Positions 30,889 through 39,855 of a stretch of 64,000 nt of DNA are shown here, piece by piece. The notes beneath the pieces are model-generated. The model did not search any database. It was given only the letters and a program-made list of their open reading frames with translations, and was not told the origin of the DNA. The position numbers and the translations under genes were made by a program. Numbering within the stretch: position 1 is the first letter of the stretch; each line of letters starts with the position of its first letter. Location: contig CAZCGA010000014.1 in assembly GCA_964498075.1 (NCBI GenBank), positions 1-64,000 of the forward strand. Reading direction: 5' to 3'. This DNA comes from CAZCGA01 sp964498075. Its GTDB lineage: Bacteria > Desulfobacterota > Binatia > HRBIN30.

Positions 30889-31926
30889 ATGCGTGCCTCT
30901 GTGGCCGACACGATGCTGGCAGCCGTCTACCGCGGACCGCAGACGGTCGCCGTCGAGGATTGGCCGATTCCCAAGATCGGCGCGCGGGAGGCGCTCATCG
31001 AGGTCAGCCACTGCGGTGTGTGCGGCACCGACTTGCACTTGGTAATGGAAGGCTGGGGCCGCCCGAACTCGATTGGCGGGCACGAGTACTCAGGCCACAT
31101 CGCGGTGCTGGGCGCGGAGGTCTCGGGGTGGAACGTCGGCGAGCGCGTCGTCGCCCAACCGCAGGCGGGATGCGGGGTGTGCGAGTACTGTCAGGCGCAC
31201 CGACCGTCGCTGTGTCTGCAGCGCAGCCGTCCTGGTGTCACGGAGTTCCAAGGCGCCTTCGCGCAGTACGTGCGCGTGCACGAGTCGCAGTTGCTGCGCA
31301 TCCCGGAAAGGCTTCCGCTGCGCGCCGCAGCGCTCACCGAGCCGCTCGCGGTGGCGCTGCACGGCATCACCCTGAGCGGCATCCAGCCGGGCCAGCGGGC
31401 TCTCGTCACCGGCGGAGGCCCGATCGGCGCGCTGACCGTTGCGGCGTTGCGCGCGCACGGCGTCGACCGCATTACCGTGAGCGAGCCCTCGCCGGTGCGC
31501 CGCGCACTGGCAGCCCGCCTTGGGGCGGCCACCGTCGTCCCGGACGACCTCGTGATGTTGCCAATGCCATTCGATGTGGTCGATGACGCTTACGACGTGG
31601 CGTTCGAGTGCTCCGGGCATGCTGCTGCGGTGGAAGCAGCGCTCGGCCAACTCAAGCGCGGCGGGAAGCTGGTGCTCGTCGGTACCGGCATCAAGCGGCC
31701 GCAGCTCGATGCTAACCGCGTGCTGCTCAACGAATTGATCGTAACCGGCGCATTCAACTACGACGCTGGCGGCTGTCGCCGTGCGCTGGAGTTGCTCGCC
31801 TCCGGCAGGATTCCCATCGATATACTCATCGAACCCGACGACGTTCCGCTCGGCGGCATGCTTGCCGCGATGGACCGCCTGGTAGCGGGGCAGATTGGCG
31901 GGAAGGTTCTCATCGTCCCGCGGTGA
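30889..31926 (+). CDS. Zinc-dependent alcohol/polyol dehydrogenase (MDR family)
   Basis: A 345-residue medium-chain dehydrogenase. Catalytic zinc ligands lie in CGVCGTDLH and GGHEYSG; the structural-zinc loop is CGVCEYCQAHRPSLC; the NAD-binding motif is TGGGPIGALT. It resembles threonine, sorbitol or butanediol dehydrogenases; substrate cannot be told. ATG 30889 is chosen, with another ATG at 30913 also possible. The decayed fbp copy lies immediately upstream, so its promoter may be new. A VOC protein follows after 36 bases. Confidence 0.85.
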   Translation: MRASVADTMLAAVYRGPQTVAVEDWPIPKIGAREALIEVSHCGVCGTDLHLVMEGWGRPNSIGGHEYSGHIAVLGAEVSGWNVGERVVAQPQAGCGVCEYCQAHRPSLCLQRSRPGVTEFQGAFAQYVRVHESQLLRIPERLPLRAAALTEPLAVALHGITLSGIQPGQRALVTGGGPIGALTVAALRAHGVDRITVSEPSPVRRALAARLGAATVVPDDLVMLPMPFDVVDDAYDVAFECSGHAAAVEAALGQLKRGGKLVLVGTGIKRPQLDANRVLLNELIVTGAFNYDAGGCRRALELLASGRIPIDILIEPDDVPLGGMLAAMDRLVAGQIGGKVLIVPR

Positions 31927-31962
31927 GGCCCGATCTTCAGACCGCTTGCAGGAGGAGTGATC

Positions 31963-32436
31963 ATGACCGAGACCGCATCGAGCACACGGCAGCCGCGGTT
32001 CAACCACGTGGCCATCTCCTTGCCGGCCGAGACGCTCGACGAGGCGGGTCGCGCCGAGATTCTGCGGTTCTACGGTGATGTCTTCGGGTGGACCGAGATG
32101 CCGACCATGACCGAAAACCGGGTGCGGCTGGTGCTCAAGGCCTACAGCTTCGAGCAGTTCGTCTTCCTCGTCGCCGAGAAGCAGCCCATGGCCTGCGCGC
32201 GCATGGACCACTTCGGCATGTCGGTGGCGACGGCCGCAGAGCTGGACGACATGCTGGCGCGCGCGAAGCGCTACCAAGCGAGTGATCGGCGTGTGGAGAT
32301 CATCGACAAACAGATTGAGGATCACGGCGTCGTGAAGCTATCCAACTTTTACGTACGCCACATGCTGCCGATGATGATCGAGGTACAGCACTTCGACTGG
32401 GCGGGCGGTATCGATCCAGCGAGCCTGTCTGCGTGA
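31963..32436 (+). CDS. VOC-family (glyoxalase-fold) protein
   Basis: A 157-residue protein with one vicinal-oxygen-chelate type unit (FNHVAISLP ... ILRFYGDVFGW ... DHFGMSVATAAELDDML). Some metal-ligand positions are visible, but the catalytic set is not certain. A perfect GGAGGAG lies five bases before the ATG. It is probably co-transcribed with the dehydrogenase upstream, suggesting a shared catabolic role. Confidence 0.72.
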   Translation: MTETASSTRQPRFNHVAISLPAETLDEAGRAEILRFYGDVFGWTEMPTMTENRVRLVLKAYSFEQFVFLVAEKQPMACARMDHFGMSVATAAELDDMLARAKRYQASDRRVEIIDKQIEDHGVVKLSNFYVRHMLPMMIEVQHFDWAGGIDPASLSA

Positions 32437-32655
32437 GCACGGGCCGCGCAGCGGCCGCTTACGACTACTCGGAGCGCTCGTTCCGACTTCGAGCGGCGGA
32501 GAAACAGGGAAGCGACTGAGTACTCGCCGCACTACGGCACCGCGCGACGAGCTGAGCCGTAGTAGACCTCTTCGCTGGGTGGGAAAATCCGGCATGGTCT
32601 TGGCGTGTCGATGCTGGCGTTGACCCACACCGCGTCGGTGTACTACCTTTTGCAC

Positions 32656-32856
32656 ATGGCGCGGCTCGTTCGAAAGAGTGTCCTTGTCGATCCCACCGCA
32701 CTGCGGCGTGCGCAGAGGATTCTGCGCACACCCACGGAGTCCGAGACGATTCGTGAAGCCCTCGATATCGTCGCGTTTCGTCGTCGCGTGATGAAGGAAT
32801 ATGACCGCGTTGCGGGCAAGGCTCCTGACTTTCCCGACCCGTGGACCAACGCGTGA
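32656..32856 (+). CDS. vapB: VapB-type antitoxin
   Basis: A 66-residue protein that begins MARLVRKSVLVDPTALRRAQ, a ribbon-helix-helix-like DNA-binding start, followed by an ESETIREALDIVAFRRRV helix typical of VapB-like antitoxins. The stop overlaps the toxin start by four bases (GTGA). It should repress its own promoter and neutralise the PIN toxin. Confidence 0.78.
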   Translation: MARLVRKSVLVDPTALRRAQRILRTPTESETIREALDIVAFRRRVMKEYDRVAGKAPDFPDPWTNA

Positions 32857-33287
32857 CGGCGCCCCTGGTTGTCGACACCAGCGTCTATCTCAGCGTTCTG
32901 CGTGATCAACACTTCGCACACGGCTTCCGCGAACGATACGCGCGCGAGATTCCGCGGACCTTCTTCAGCTCTGTCGTCGTCCAGGAGCTGCTCGCTGGCG
33001 CCCGGACGCTTCAGCACCGCCGCCAAGCGGCTGCGCTGTACGAGCCGTTTGAGCGAGTCGGACGAATTGTCTCACCGACTCACGCGGTATGGAAGGATGC
33101 CGGGCGCGTGATCGCGGCGTTGGCCCTCCAGCACCCAGACCTTCGAAGCCGTCTAGGTCAGGGTTTTCTAAACGACATCTTGATCGGGTTGAGTGCGCGC
33201 TCGATCGGAGCTGCGGTCCTGACGCGCAACGCCGAGGACTTTCTCCTGATTCGAAGCATGCGGAGCATGACGCTTGAGTTCGTGTGA
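32853..33287 (+). CDS. vapC: VapC-type PIN-domain toxin
   Basis: A 144-residue PIN-domain ribonuclease. The acidic active-site residues lie in VVDTSVYL, VVQELLAGA and GFLNDILIGLSA, with the family ending VLTRNAEDFLLI. The GTG start at 32853 overlaps the antitoxin stop; a GTG four codons upstream is also possible. VapC toxins cleave specific tRNA or rRNA sites. It is coupled to the antitoxin. Confidence 0.83.
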   Translation: MTAPLVVDTSVYLSVLRDQHFAHGFRERYAREIPRTFFSSVVVQELLAGARTLQHRRQAAALYEPFERVGRIVSPTHAVWKDAGRVIAALALQHPDLRSRLGQGFLNDILIGLSARSIGAAVLTRNAEDFLLIRSMRSMTLEFV

Positions 33288-33398
33288 TCGGGCGGCGCGA
33301 GGCTCTTGGCGCAGCGCCGGACCGGCGCAATGCCGCCGGCTGAGCGGGTCGTGAATGCGATGATTTGCCTGCAAACGGACGTGTCGAGAACAGCCAGA

Positions 33399-33590
33399 TC
33401 AACTGTCCTTGAAGGCATCCAGTCCGCCGACCCCGCTGTACTTCCGCACAACTGCTTCGTGGGCTGCCTTCTCCGCGACGAAATCGACAGCCGCCCTCAC
33501 GGTGTCGCTGGGCCTGCGGGTCTTCAGGTATCGACCCACCAGCTTGAGACGCCGCTCCTCCAGACGCGCTGTCACACTCCGCTTGCGCAT
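33399..33590 (-). CDS. Orphan VapB-like antitoxin
   Basis: A 63-residue protein (RKRSVTARLEERRLKLVGRYLKTRRPSDTVRAAVDFVAEKAAHEAVVRKY) typical of VapB-type antitoxins of the ribbon-helix-helix group. The frame following its stop begins like a PIN toxin (LAVLDTSV) but diverges within ten residues, where the convergent vapC gene ends. So the toxin appears to have been lost by truncation. It could still control its own promoter or other toxins. Confidence 0.62.
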   Translation of the reverse strand: MRKRSVTARLEERRLKLVGRYLKTRRPSDTVRAAVDFVAEKAAHEAVVRKYSGVGGLDAFKDS

Positions 33591-33699
33591 ACATACCTCG
33601 CTTCCCAGCGGCCGTAGCGTACCACGCGACGCGCATGTCTGCCCAACCGAAACCGCCTTGGAGTGCTGTCGCAGGACGGAACCACCGGCAGCCGTAGCC

Positions 33700-34680
33700 C
33701 TACAGCCGCAGCGCGTAGTACGCGGCACCGATGAGCGGGGCGCGCGGGTTCAGGGCGACGCTGACCCGGAAGCTCTTTGCCAAGTCGGAGAAGCGACCCT
33801 TGTCGGCGAAGCCACGCATGAAGCTGCCCGTCTGCAGCGCCGGGAGCATCTTCGGCGCAATGCCACCGCCGAGGAAGACGCCACCAACGGCGACGCACTT
33901 GAGCGCGAGGTTGCTCGCCTCGGCGCCGTAGATCTCCGCGAACAGGTCGACCGCCGCCGTGCATAACGGATCTTCGCGCGCGACTCCGAGCTGAGACACG
34001 ATTGCACTCGGGTCACTCCGCTTGAGCTTCTCGGTGAGCCACGGCGGCTCGGGCGCGAAGCCGGTGTCGCGCAGGAAGCTGTAGATGTTGTAGAAGCCGG
34101 GACCCGACAGCAGCCGCTCGTAGCTGACGTGGCCGAACTTGGCGCGCAGATAGCGCAGCAGCTCGATCTCCTGATCCGTCCGCGGCGCGAAGTCCCCATG
34201 CCCACCTTCCGACGCGACCGGATGATACTGGGTGCCGTCCCAGAACAGCATCGCTTCGCCGAGACCGGTCCCCGCCGCAATCACTGCCGCGTTGCCCTTC
34301 CGCTTCGGCTCGGCGCCCGGATTCAACACCGCCAGCTCGTCGGGCTGCAGGTGCAGCATGCCGTACGCCGCAGCCTCCAGGTCGTTGAGCAGCTTGACGC
34401 ACGGCGCCTTGATGTATGCCGCCAGCGCCTTCTCCTCCAGCACCCACGGCAAGTTGGTCGTCTGGCAGCGGCCGTCAATGATGGCGCCGGCTACACCGAA
34501 GCAGCCGGCATGCAACGACGCCGGCCGCTCCTCCTGCAAGAACGTCTCGAGGATGCCTTCGAACGTCGGGTGCTCGCGGCTCGGGTAGGTGACGTCGCGC
34601 ACCAGCCGCAGCGCGTCACCCGCCGGCTCGAAGAGTGCCAGCACCGTTTTGGTGCCACCAATGTCGCCGGCCAGGATCAT
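33700..34680 (-). CDS. glk: Glucokinase
   Basis: A 326-residue ATP-dependent glucokinase of the bacterial Glk family. It has the phosphate loop GDIGGTKT, the substrate motif LLNDLEAAAYG, GTGLGEA, and GGVFLGGGIAPK. It phosphorylates glucose to glucose-6-phosphate, the substrate of zwf in the same operon. The start at 34680 overlaps the rpe stop by four bases (ATGA), so it is the last gene of the pentose-phosphate operon. Glucose released by the GH63 glucosidase could feed it. Confidence 0.92.
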   Translation of the reverse strand: MILAGDIGGTKTVLALFEPAGDALRLVRDVTYPSREHPTFEGILETFLQEERPASLHAGCFGVAGAIIDGRCQTTNLPWVLEEKALAAYIKAPCVKLLNDLEAAAYGMLHLQPDELAVLNPGAEPKRKGNAAVIAAGTGLGEAMLFWDGTQYHPVASEGGHGDFAPRTDQEIELLRYLRAKFGHVSYERLLSGPGFYNIYSFLRDTGFAPEPPWLTEKLKRSDPSAIVSQLGVAREDPLCTAAVDLFAEIYGAEASNLALKCVAVGGVFLGGGIAPKMLPALQTGSFMRGFADKGRFSDLAKSFRVSVALNPRAPLIGAAYYALRL

Positions 34681-35357
34681 CGCAGCCCGGCCTCGGCGCT
34701 GGCGCGCAAGTGTTGCATCGCGGCAGCGACACCTTCTTTCGCGTCGAAGATCGCTGAGCCCGCAACCAGCACCCGCGCACCGGCTTTCACAACGAGCGGC
34801 GCCGTGTGCGCATCCACCCCACCATCGACCTCCAGATCGCAAATCGGGTTCACCCGATCGATCATCTCCCGCACCTTACGGATCTTCGGCAGCACGCTGC
34901 GAATGAAGCTCTGACCACCGAACCCCGGGTTGACGCTCATGATCAACACCAAGACGACATCCGGCAGAATCTCCTCCAGCACCGCGGCCGGAGTCGCCGG
35001 GTTGATGACCACGCCGGCACGCTTGCCGTGCGCTTTGATCTTCTGGATCGTGCGGTGCAGGTTCGCCGCGCCCTCTTGATGGACGGTGATGGCATCGGCC
35101 CCGGCTTCGACGAAGGCGTCGATGTACCGATCCGGCTCTTCGATCATCAAGTGCGCTTCCAGCATGAGCTTGGTGACCAGCCTTAGCGATTTCACCACCA
35201 CCGGGCCGATGCTGATGTTGGGGACGAAGTGGCCGTCCATCACATCGACGTGAATCCGATCCGCTCCCGCTCGGTCCGCCTCGCGCACGTGCTCTCCGAG
35301 ACGGGCGAAATCCGCCGAGAGAATCGACGGGGCGAGCTTGATGGTGTTGTCCGCCAT
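34677..35357 (-). CDS. rpe: Ribulose-phosphate 3-epimerase
   Basis: A 226-residue TIM-barrel enzyme that interconverts ribulose-5-phosphate and xylulose-5-phosphate. Typical motifs include APSILSADFARL, HVDVMDGHFVPNISIGP, LVLIMSVNPGFGGQ and DLEVDGGVD, containing the metal-site His and Asp residues. It overlaps glk by four bases and follows pgl by 33 bases in the same operon. Confidence 0.95.
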   Translation of the reverse strand: MADNTIKLAPSILSADFARLGEHVREADRAGADRIHVDVMDGHFVPNISIGPVVVKSLRLVTKLMLEAHLMIEEPDRYIDAFVEAGADAITVHQEGAANLHRTIQKIKAHGKRAGVVINPATPAAVLEEILPDVVLVLIMSVNPGFGGQSFIRSVLPKIRKVREMIDRVNPICDLEVDGGVDAHTAPLVVKAGARVLVAGSAIFDAKEGVAAAMQHLRASAEAGLR

Positions 35358-35390
35358 GGCTGTGCTCAGCGGGTGACCCCGCGTCGCTCT

Positions 35391-36140
35391 CTACTTCCGC
35401 GACAGCTTGCTCGCCGCAGCTCGGTCGACCAGCCAGAGCAGACCGCCGGCCTCCGGATGAATGCGCTGCGACGGCAAGCGATCTGAGTCCGGTGGCCCTT
35501 CGACGACTTCGGCGAGCGGCACCGCCTTGTCCTGTCCCGCCACCAGGAACATCACGCAGGCCGCGCGGTTGACGATGGTCGGCGTGAGTGTGAGGCGATG
35601 CGCCGACAGCTTGGGCACAAAGTTCGGCACCACCCAGCGCGTCGTCTCCTTCAATGCCTCGGTGTGCGGGAACAAGGAGAGCGTATGGCCGTCCGGCCCC
35701 ATGCCGGCCAGAACCAGGTCCAATGACGGTGGCGCGCCGCTGCTGGCGACGCCGAAGACGCGGGCGATCTCATTCTGATAGTCGCGCGCCGCCGCCTCGC
35801 GGTCCTCGCGCTCCGCCGTCATCCGATGGATCTGCGCGTCGGGAATGTGGAGCGACTGCAGCATGGCCTGACGTGCCATGCCGAAGTTCGAGTCCTTGTG
35901 GTCGGGCGGAACGGCGCGTTCGTCGCCCCAGAAAAACTCGACCTTCGTCCAGTCGAGCTGATCGCGAAACGGCGCGCCGGCGAGCAGCTCGAACAGGCGG
36001 CGCGGGGTCGAGCCGCCGGAAAGCGCGACGCTGAAGCGACCACGTGCGCGGATGGATTCCTGCCCGATGCGAACGAACTCCGCCGCCGCCGTGTGGCAGA
36101 CCTCCTCGGCGTCTGCGAGCCTGCGAATCGTCGCTGCCAT
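35391..36140 (-). CDS. pgl: 6-phosphogluconolactonase
   Basis: A 249-residue enzyme of the DevB/Pgl family that hydrolyses 6-phosphogluconolactone to 6-phosphogluconate. It shows FSVALSGGSTPRRLFELL, EFFWGDERAVPPDHKDSN, and LDLVLAGMGPDGHTLSLFP, the latter two the catalytic-site signatures. It lies nine bases after opcA and leads to rpe, consistent with its position in the oxidative branch. Confidence 0.94.
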   Translation of the reverse strand: MAATIRRLADAEEVCHTAAAEFVRIGQESIRARGRFSVALSGGSTPRRLFELLAGAPFRDQLDWTKVEFFWGDERAVPPDHKDSNFGMARQAMLQSLHIPDAQIHRMTAEREDREAAARDYQNEIARVFGVASSGAPPSLDLVLAGMGPDGHTLSLFPHTEALKETTRWVVPNFVPKLSAHRLTLTPTIVNRAACVMFLVAGQDKAVPLAEVVEGPPDSDRLPSQRIHPEAGGLLWLVDRAAASKLSRK

Positions 36141-36149
36141 GGCCCGTTC

Positions 36150-37271
36150 TCAGAGCAACGCCTTCGCCATCGTGCGTGCCACTTGCAGCGTATCCGCAAA
36201 CAGCCTGTCCCGGCCCAGATCCGGCAGCTGGCGCGCCACCAACATGGCTCGCGGCTGCACCGGGGACGCCAGCACTCGCGCGGCGCCGGCGGTCCCTTCG
36301 TTGTTGACGGCGAGCCGGCCGGCGCCGACTACGCCGATCGACAGCGTCGACGATCGGCCGCTCGTCTTCCAGGTGATCGAGGTCTTGTGCACCTCGGACT
36401 CACCCTCGCCGAGCCGTCGGACCGTGGCCCGGAGCGGCCCATGATCCGACTGGAAGGCCCAGGTGACCTCGACACCGGGTGCGACCTTGCCACCGACCGA
36501 GCGCCATCCGAGGCGGCAGGCCAGCCACCCGATGAGCAGCCACGCTTGCGGCAGGGCGTGCGGGCCATGATCGACCACCACGTCGCTGATCGATTGGAGC
36601 GCGCCGGGTGCCACCGCCGGATCCAGCGCCTGCCCGATCAGGCGGCGCCACGGCTTGAGGCGGCGCCAGGCGATGTCGGAGACCACCTGCCCCGCACGCA
36701 CCTGAGCCGCCCAGTCCGCGATCGACACCACGCCGCGTGCGGCATCGGGCCATCCGACGCTGTCGTAGATGACGTGATCCGCCATTGCCGCGAGCTCAGG
36801 GAACAGCTCACTATCGAGCGACGGTGTTTGTGCCGAGGCCCACCATAACGCCGTCGGCAGATCACCGATCAACAGTGGGCGCGCCACCGACGGCAGCCGG
36901 CGCGCACCGCTGCCGCTGGTGGTCACCGTGACGTGCTCGGAGCAAATCTGCTTGCCGCTGCCGGCGACGTGACACTGCGCGGCAACATAGGCCTCGACGT
37001 CCGACGACTTGTCCCCCCCCTCGGCGATCAGCAGAACGACCCGCGACGGATGCTGCTGCACGATATCGGCAACCTCGGCCGATACGACGTCGGCTTGCTG
37101 GCGCTCGGAGCAGAAGATGATGAGGTTGGACATGCAGGCGCGGGTCATCGACTCCGCACCCTCGGCTCCCGCGCCCGACTGATTCCAGAGCTGCGTCAGC
37201 TCGCGGTCGATCGCGCCGATGTCGACCGCTGTGGGAGCCCTCGGTGAGGCCGCTTGCGCTCCCGGGCTCAT
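36150..37271 (-). CDS. opcA: Glucose-6-phosphate dehydrogenase assembly protein OpcA
   Basis: A 373-residue protein of the OpcA family, an assembly or redox-dependent activation partner of glucose-6-phosphate dehydrogenase known from cyanobacteria and actinobacteria. Family features are TRACMSNLIIFC near the N terminus, LLIGDLPTALWWA, and YDSVGWPDAARGV. The start at 37271 overlaps the zwf stop (ATGA). The frame continues 20 codons upstream inside zwf, but this portion is unlike the family. Its presence suggests that the Zwf here is redox- or assembly-controlled. Confidence 0.9.
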   Translation of the reverse strand: MSPGAQAASPRAPTAVDIGAIDRELTQLWNQSGAGAEGAESMTRACMSNLIIFCSERQQADVVSAEVADIVQQHPSRVVLLIAEGGDKSSDVEAYVAAQCHVAGSGKQICSEHVTVTTSGSGARRLPSVARPLLIGDLPTALWWASAQTPSLDSELFPELAAMADHVIYDSVGWPDAARGVVSIADWAAQVRAGQVVSDIAWRRLKPWRRLIGQALDPAVAPGALQSISDVVVDHGPHALPQAWLLIGWLACRLGWRSVGGKVAPGVEVTWAFQSDHGPLRATVRRLGEGESEVHKTSITWKTSGRSSTLSIGVVGAGRLAVNNEGTAGAARVLASPVQPRAMLVARQLPDLGRDRLFADTLQVARTMAKALL

Positions 37272-38815
37272 AACGTCCTCCAGGTGCGGCCTTCCGATTG
37301 AACGAGGCGCTCCGCCTCGACAGGTCCCCACGTGCCGGCCGGGTATTCAGGAAGCCACCGCAGGCCGCTCTGCTTCCACCCATCGAGGATGTTCTGCACC
37401 CAGGTCCACGAGGCCTCGACCGCGTCGCGGCGCATGAACAAGGTGGCATCGCCGGCCATGACGTCGAGCATGAGCCGCTCGTACGCCTCGGGCGCTTGCT
37501 CGCCAAAGGTTGAGCCGTAACGGAAGTCCATCTTCACCGGATAGATCTTCACCTTGGGTCCCGGCAGCTTGGTGGCGATGCGCAGCGACAAGCCCTCGTC
37601 CGGCTGGATGCGCAGTGCCAACACGTTCGGGTCGATCGGCGACTCGGTGTTGGCGTTGAACAAGATCGAGGGCACGTCTTTGAACTGCACGGCGATCTCG
37701 CTGGCACGCTTGGGCATGCGCTTAGCGGTGCGGATGTAGAACGGCACGCCGGCCCAGCGCCAGTTGTCGATGTAGATCTTGAGCGCAACGAAGGTGTCGG
37801 TGATCGAATCGGCCTTGACGCCCTGCTCTTGCCGGTAGCCGGGGACCGCGGCACCGTGATGGTAGCCGGCGGCGTATTGGGCGCGGACCACGAACTTGTC
37901 GACGTCCCGCTGTGGAATCGGTCGCAGGCAGTTGAGCACGTTGAGCTTGTGGTCGCGGATGACGTTGGCGGTCATCGCCCAGGGTGGCTCCATCGCCGTC
38001 AGGCAGAGCACCTGCAGGATGTGGTTCTGCACCATGTCGCGTAACGTGCCGGCTTCCTCGTAGTAGCCGGCACGCGTGCCGACCCCTTCCTCCTCCGCCA
38101 CGGTGATCTGGACGTGGTCGATGTACTTCTGATTCCACAGCGGCTCGAAGATCGAGTTGCCGAAGCGCATGACCAAGATGTTCTGCACGGTCTCCTTGCC
38201 CAGGTAGTGGTCGATCCGGTAGATCTGCGTCTCTTCAAACACCCCGCACAGGGTGACGTTGACCGAGCGGGCGCTCTCCAGATCGTGTCCGACGGGCTTC
38301 TCGACGATGATGCGCGAGAACGGTCCGCCCTTCGCCTCGGTCGCCGACACCAGGCCGGCGCCCTTGAGGTGTTCGGCGCAGAGCGCGATCGCGCTCGGGG
38401 GGATCGACAGGTAAAAGATGTGGTTGCCCGGGATGCCGCCGGCCGGATCGATCTCGTCCAGACGGCGTTTCAGCGTGGCGTAGCCCTTGGGATCGTCGAA
38501 CGCGCCGCGCGCATAGAATACCGAGCGCTCGAAGTCCGTCCAAATCGCCGGATCGACTGGCCGGCGCGAGTACTTCTCAATGCTCTCGCGTGCCAGCTTG
38601 CGATAGCTCTCGTCGGTGTGATCCGTCCGCGCAAAGCCGACGACGGCGAAATTGGAGGGCAGGATACCGTCGAGTCGCAGGTTGTAGAGGGCCGGCAGCA
38701 GCTTCCGCCGCGCCAGATCACCCGCTCCCCCGAAGATCACCAGCGAGCAGGGTTGCGGAATCAACGTTGTGGACAATCCAATGGTGAGCGGATTGTGTGA
38801 GGCCGTTTCAGGCAT
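37268..38815 (-). CDS. zwf: Glucose-6-phosphate 1-dehydrogenase
   Basis: A 515-residue enzyme that oxidises glucose-6-phosphate to 6-phosphogluconolactone with NADP or NAD. It has the coenzyme site IFGGAGDLARRKLLPALYNL, a modified form of the usual GxSGDLxxRKL; the active-site RIDHYLGKETVQN; and a complete C-terminal domain. It is coupled to opcA (ATGA overlap) and follows gnd by 29 bases. Confidence 0.96.
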   Translation of the reverse strand: MPETASHNPLTIGLSTTLIPQPCSLVIFGGAGDLARRKLLPALYNLRLDGILPSNFAVVGFARTDHTDESYRKLARESIEKYSRRPVDPAIWTDFERSVFYARGAFDDPKGYATLKRRLDEIDPAGGIPGNHIFYLSIPPSAIALCAEHLKGAGLVSATEAKGGPFSRIIVEKPVGHDLESARSVNVTLCGVFEETQIYRIDHYLGKETVQNILVMRFGNSIFEPLWNQKYIDHVQITVAEEEGVGTRAGYYEEAGTLRDMVQNHILQVLCLTAMEPPWAMTANVIRDHKLNVLNCLRPIPQRDVDKFVVRAQYAAGYHHGAAVPGYRQEQGVKADSITDTFVALKIYIDNWRWAGVPFYIRTAKRMPKRASEIAVQFKDVPSILFNANTESPIDPNVLALRIQPDEGLSLRIATKLPGPKVKIYPVKMDFRYGSTFGEQAPEAYERLMLDVMAGDATLFMRRDAVEASWTWVQNILDGWKQSGLRWLPEYPAGTWGPVEAERLVQSEGRTWRTL

Positions 38816-38844
38816 GGGTCACCTCGATGGATCGCAGATGCGGA

Positions 38845-39828
38845 TCACCCGCCCGTCGGGCGCTCGACGTGCCCGCCGAACTTGTTGCGCATCGCCGAGA
38901 GCACCTTCTCGGCAAAGGTGTGTTCCTGACGGGAGCGGAAGCGGGTATACAGCGACGCCGACAGGACCTCGGCGGGAATCCCTTCTTCCACGGCCGCCAT
39001 GATGGTCCAGCGCCCCTCTCCGGAGTCTTGCACGAACCCGGAGTAGTTATTCAGCGATGGATTTTCCGCCAAGGCCATCGCCGTCAGATCGAGCAACCAC
39101 GAGCCGACGACGCTGCCGCGCCGCCACAGCTCGGCGATGTCGGGCAGATTCATCTCATAGCGCATGTCTTCCGGGAGCTCCTTGGAGTTCGCACCGCGGA
39201 TGACATCGAGGCCTTCGGCGTAGGCTTGCATCAAGCCGTACTCGATGCCGTTGTGCACCATCTTGACGAAGTGTCCCGCACCCGACGGGCCGCAGTGCAG
39301 ATAGCCGTCCTCGGCGGTGCTCTTCACCTTTTCGCGCCCCTTTGACGGCGGCGTATCTCCCTGTCCGGGTGCCAGGGTCTTGAAGATCGGGCCGAGGCGC
39401 TCGACGGTGTCCTTGGGGCCACCAATCATCAGACAGTAGCCGCGCTCGATTCCCCAGATACCGCCACTGGTGCCGACGTCGACGTAATTGATGCCTTTCG
39501 CCTTGAGCACCTTCGCGCGGCGCACGTCGTCCTTGAAGTACGAGTTGCCGCCGTCGATGATGGTGTCGCCGGACGACATCCGCTCGGCGAGCCCGTTGAC
39601 GGTCTCTTCGGTCGCGCCGCCGGCGGGTACCATCACCCAGGCCACTTTTGGCTTGCTCAACTTGCTGACGAAGTCGTCCAGCGAGCTCGCGCCCGTAGCG
39701 CCCTGCGCAGCCAGCTCGTCGACGCTCTGACGCGAGCGCGCATACACGACGCATTGGTGCCCGTTCTTCATCAGCCGCCGCACCATGTTGCCGCCCATGC
39801 GCCCGAGTCCAACCATACCGATTTGCAT
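38845..39828 (-). CDS. gnd: 6-phosphogluconate dehydrogenase (short, decarboxylating)
   Basis: A 327-residue enzyme of the short YqeC-like subgroup, which converts 6-phosphogluconate to ribulose-5-phosphate and CO2. NAD(P) motif GLGRMGGNM is followed by DGGNSYFKDD, GTSGGIWGIERGYCLMIGG, and the substrate region GPSGAGHFVKMVHNGIEYG. The protein is about 150 residues shorter than the E. coli-type enzyme, as expected for this subgroup. It sits between rpiA and zwf. Confidence 0.92.
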   Translation of the reverse strand: MQIGMVGLGRMGGNMVRRLMKNGHQCVVYARSRQSVDELAAQGATGASSLDDFVSKLSKPKVAWVMVPAGGATEETVNGLAERMSSGDTIIDGGNSYFKDDVRRAKVLKAKGINYVDVGTSGGIWGIERGYCLMIGGPKDTVERLGPIFKTLAPGQGDTPPSKGREKVKSTAEDGYLHCGPSGAGHFVKMVHNGIEYGLMQAYAEGLDVIRGANSKELPEDMRYEMNLPDIAELWRRGSVVGSWLLDLTAMALAENPSLNNYSGFVQDSGEGRWTIMAAVEEGIPAEVLSASLYTRFRSRQEHTFAEKVLSAMRNKFGGHVERPTGG

Positions 39829-39855
39829 GTTTCCTCCTCCTATTCTCCTAGAGCG

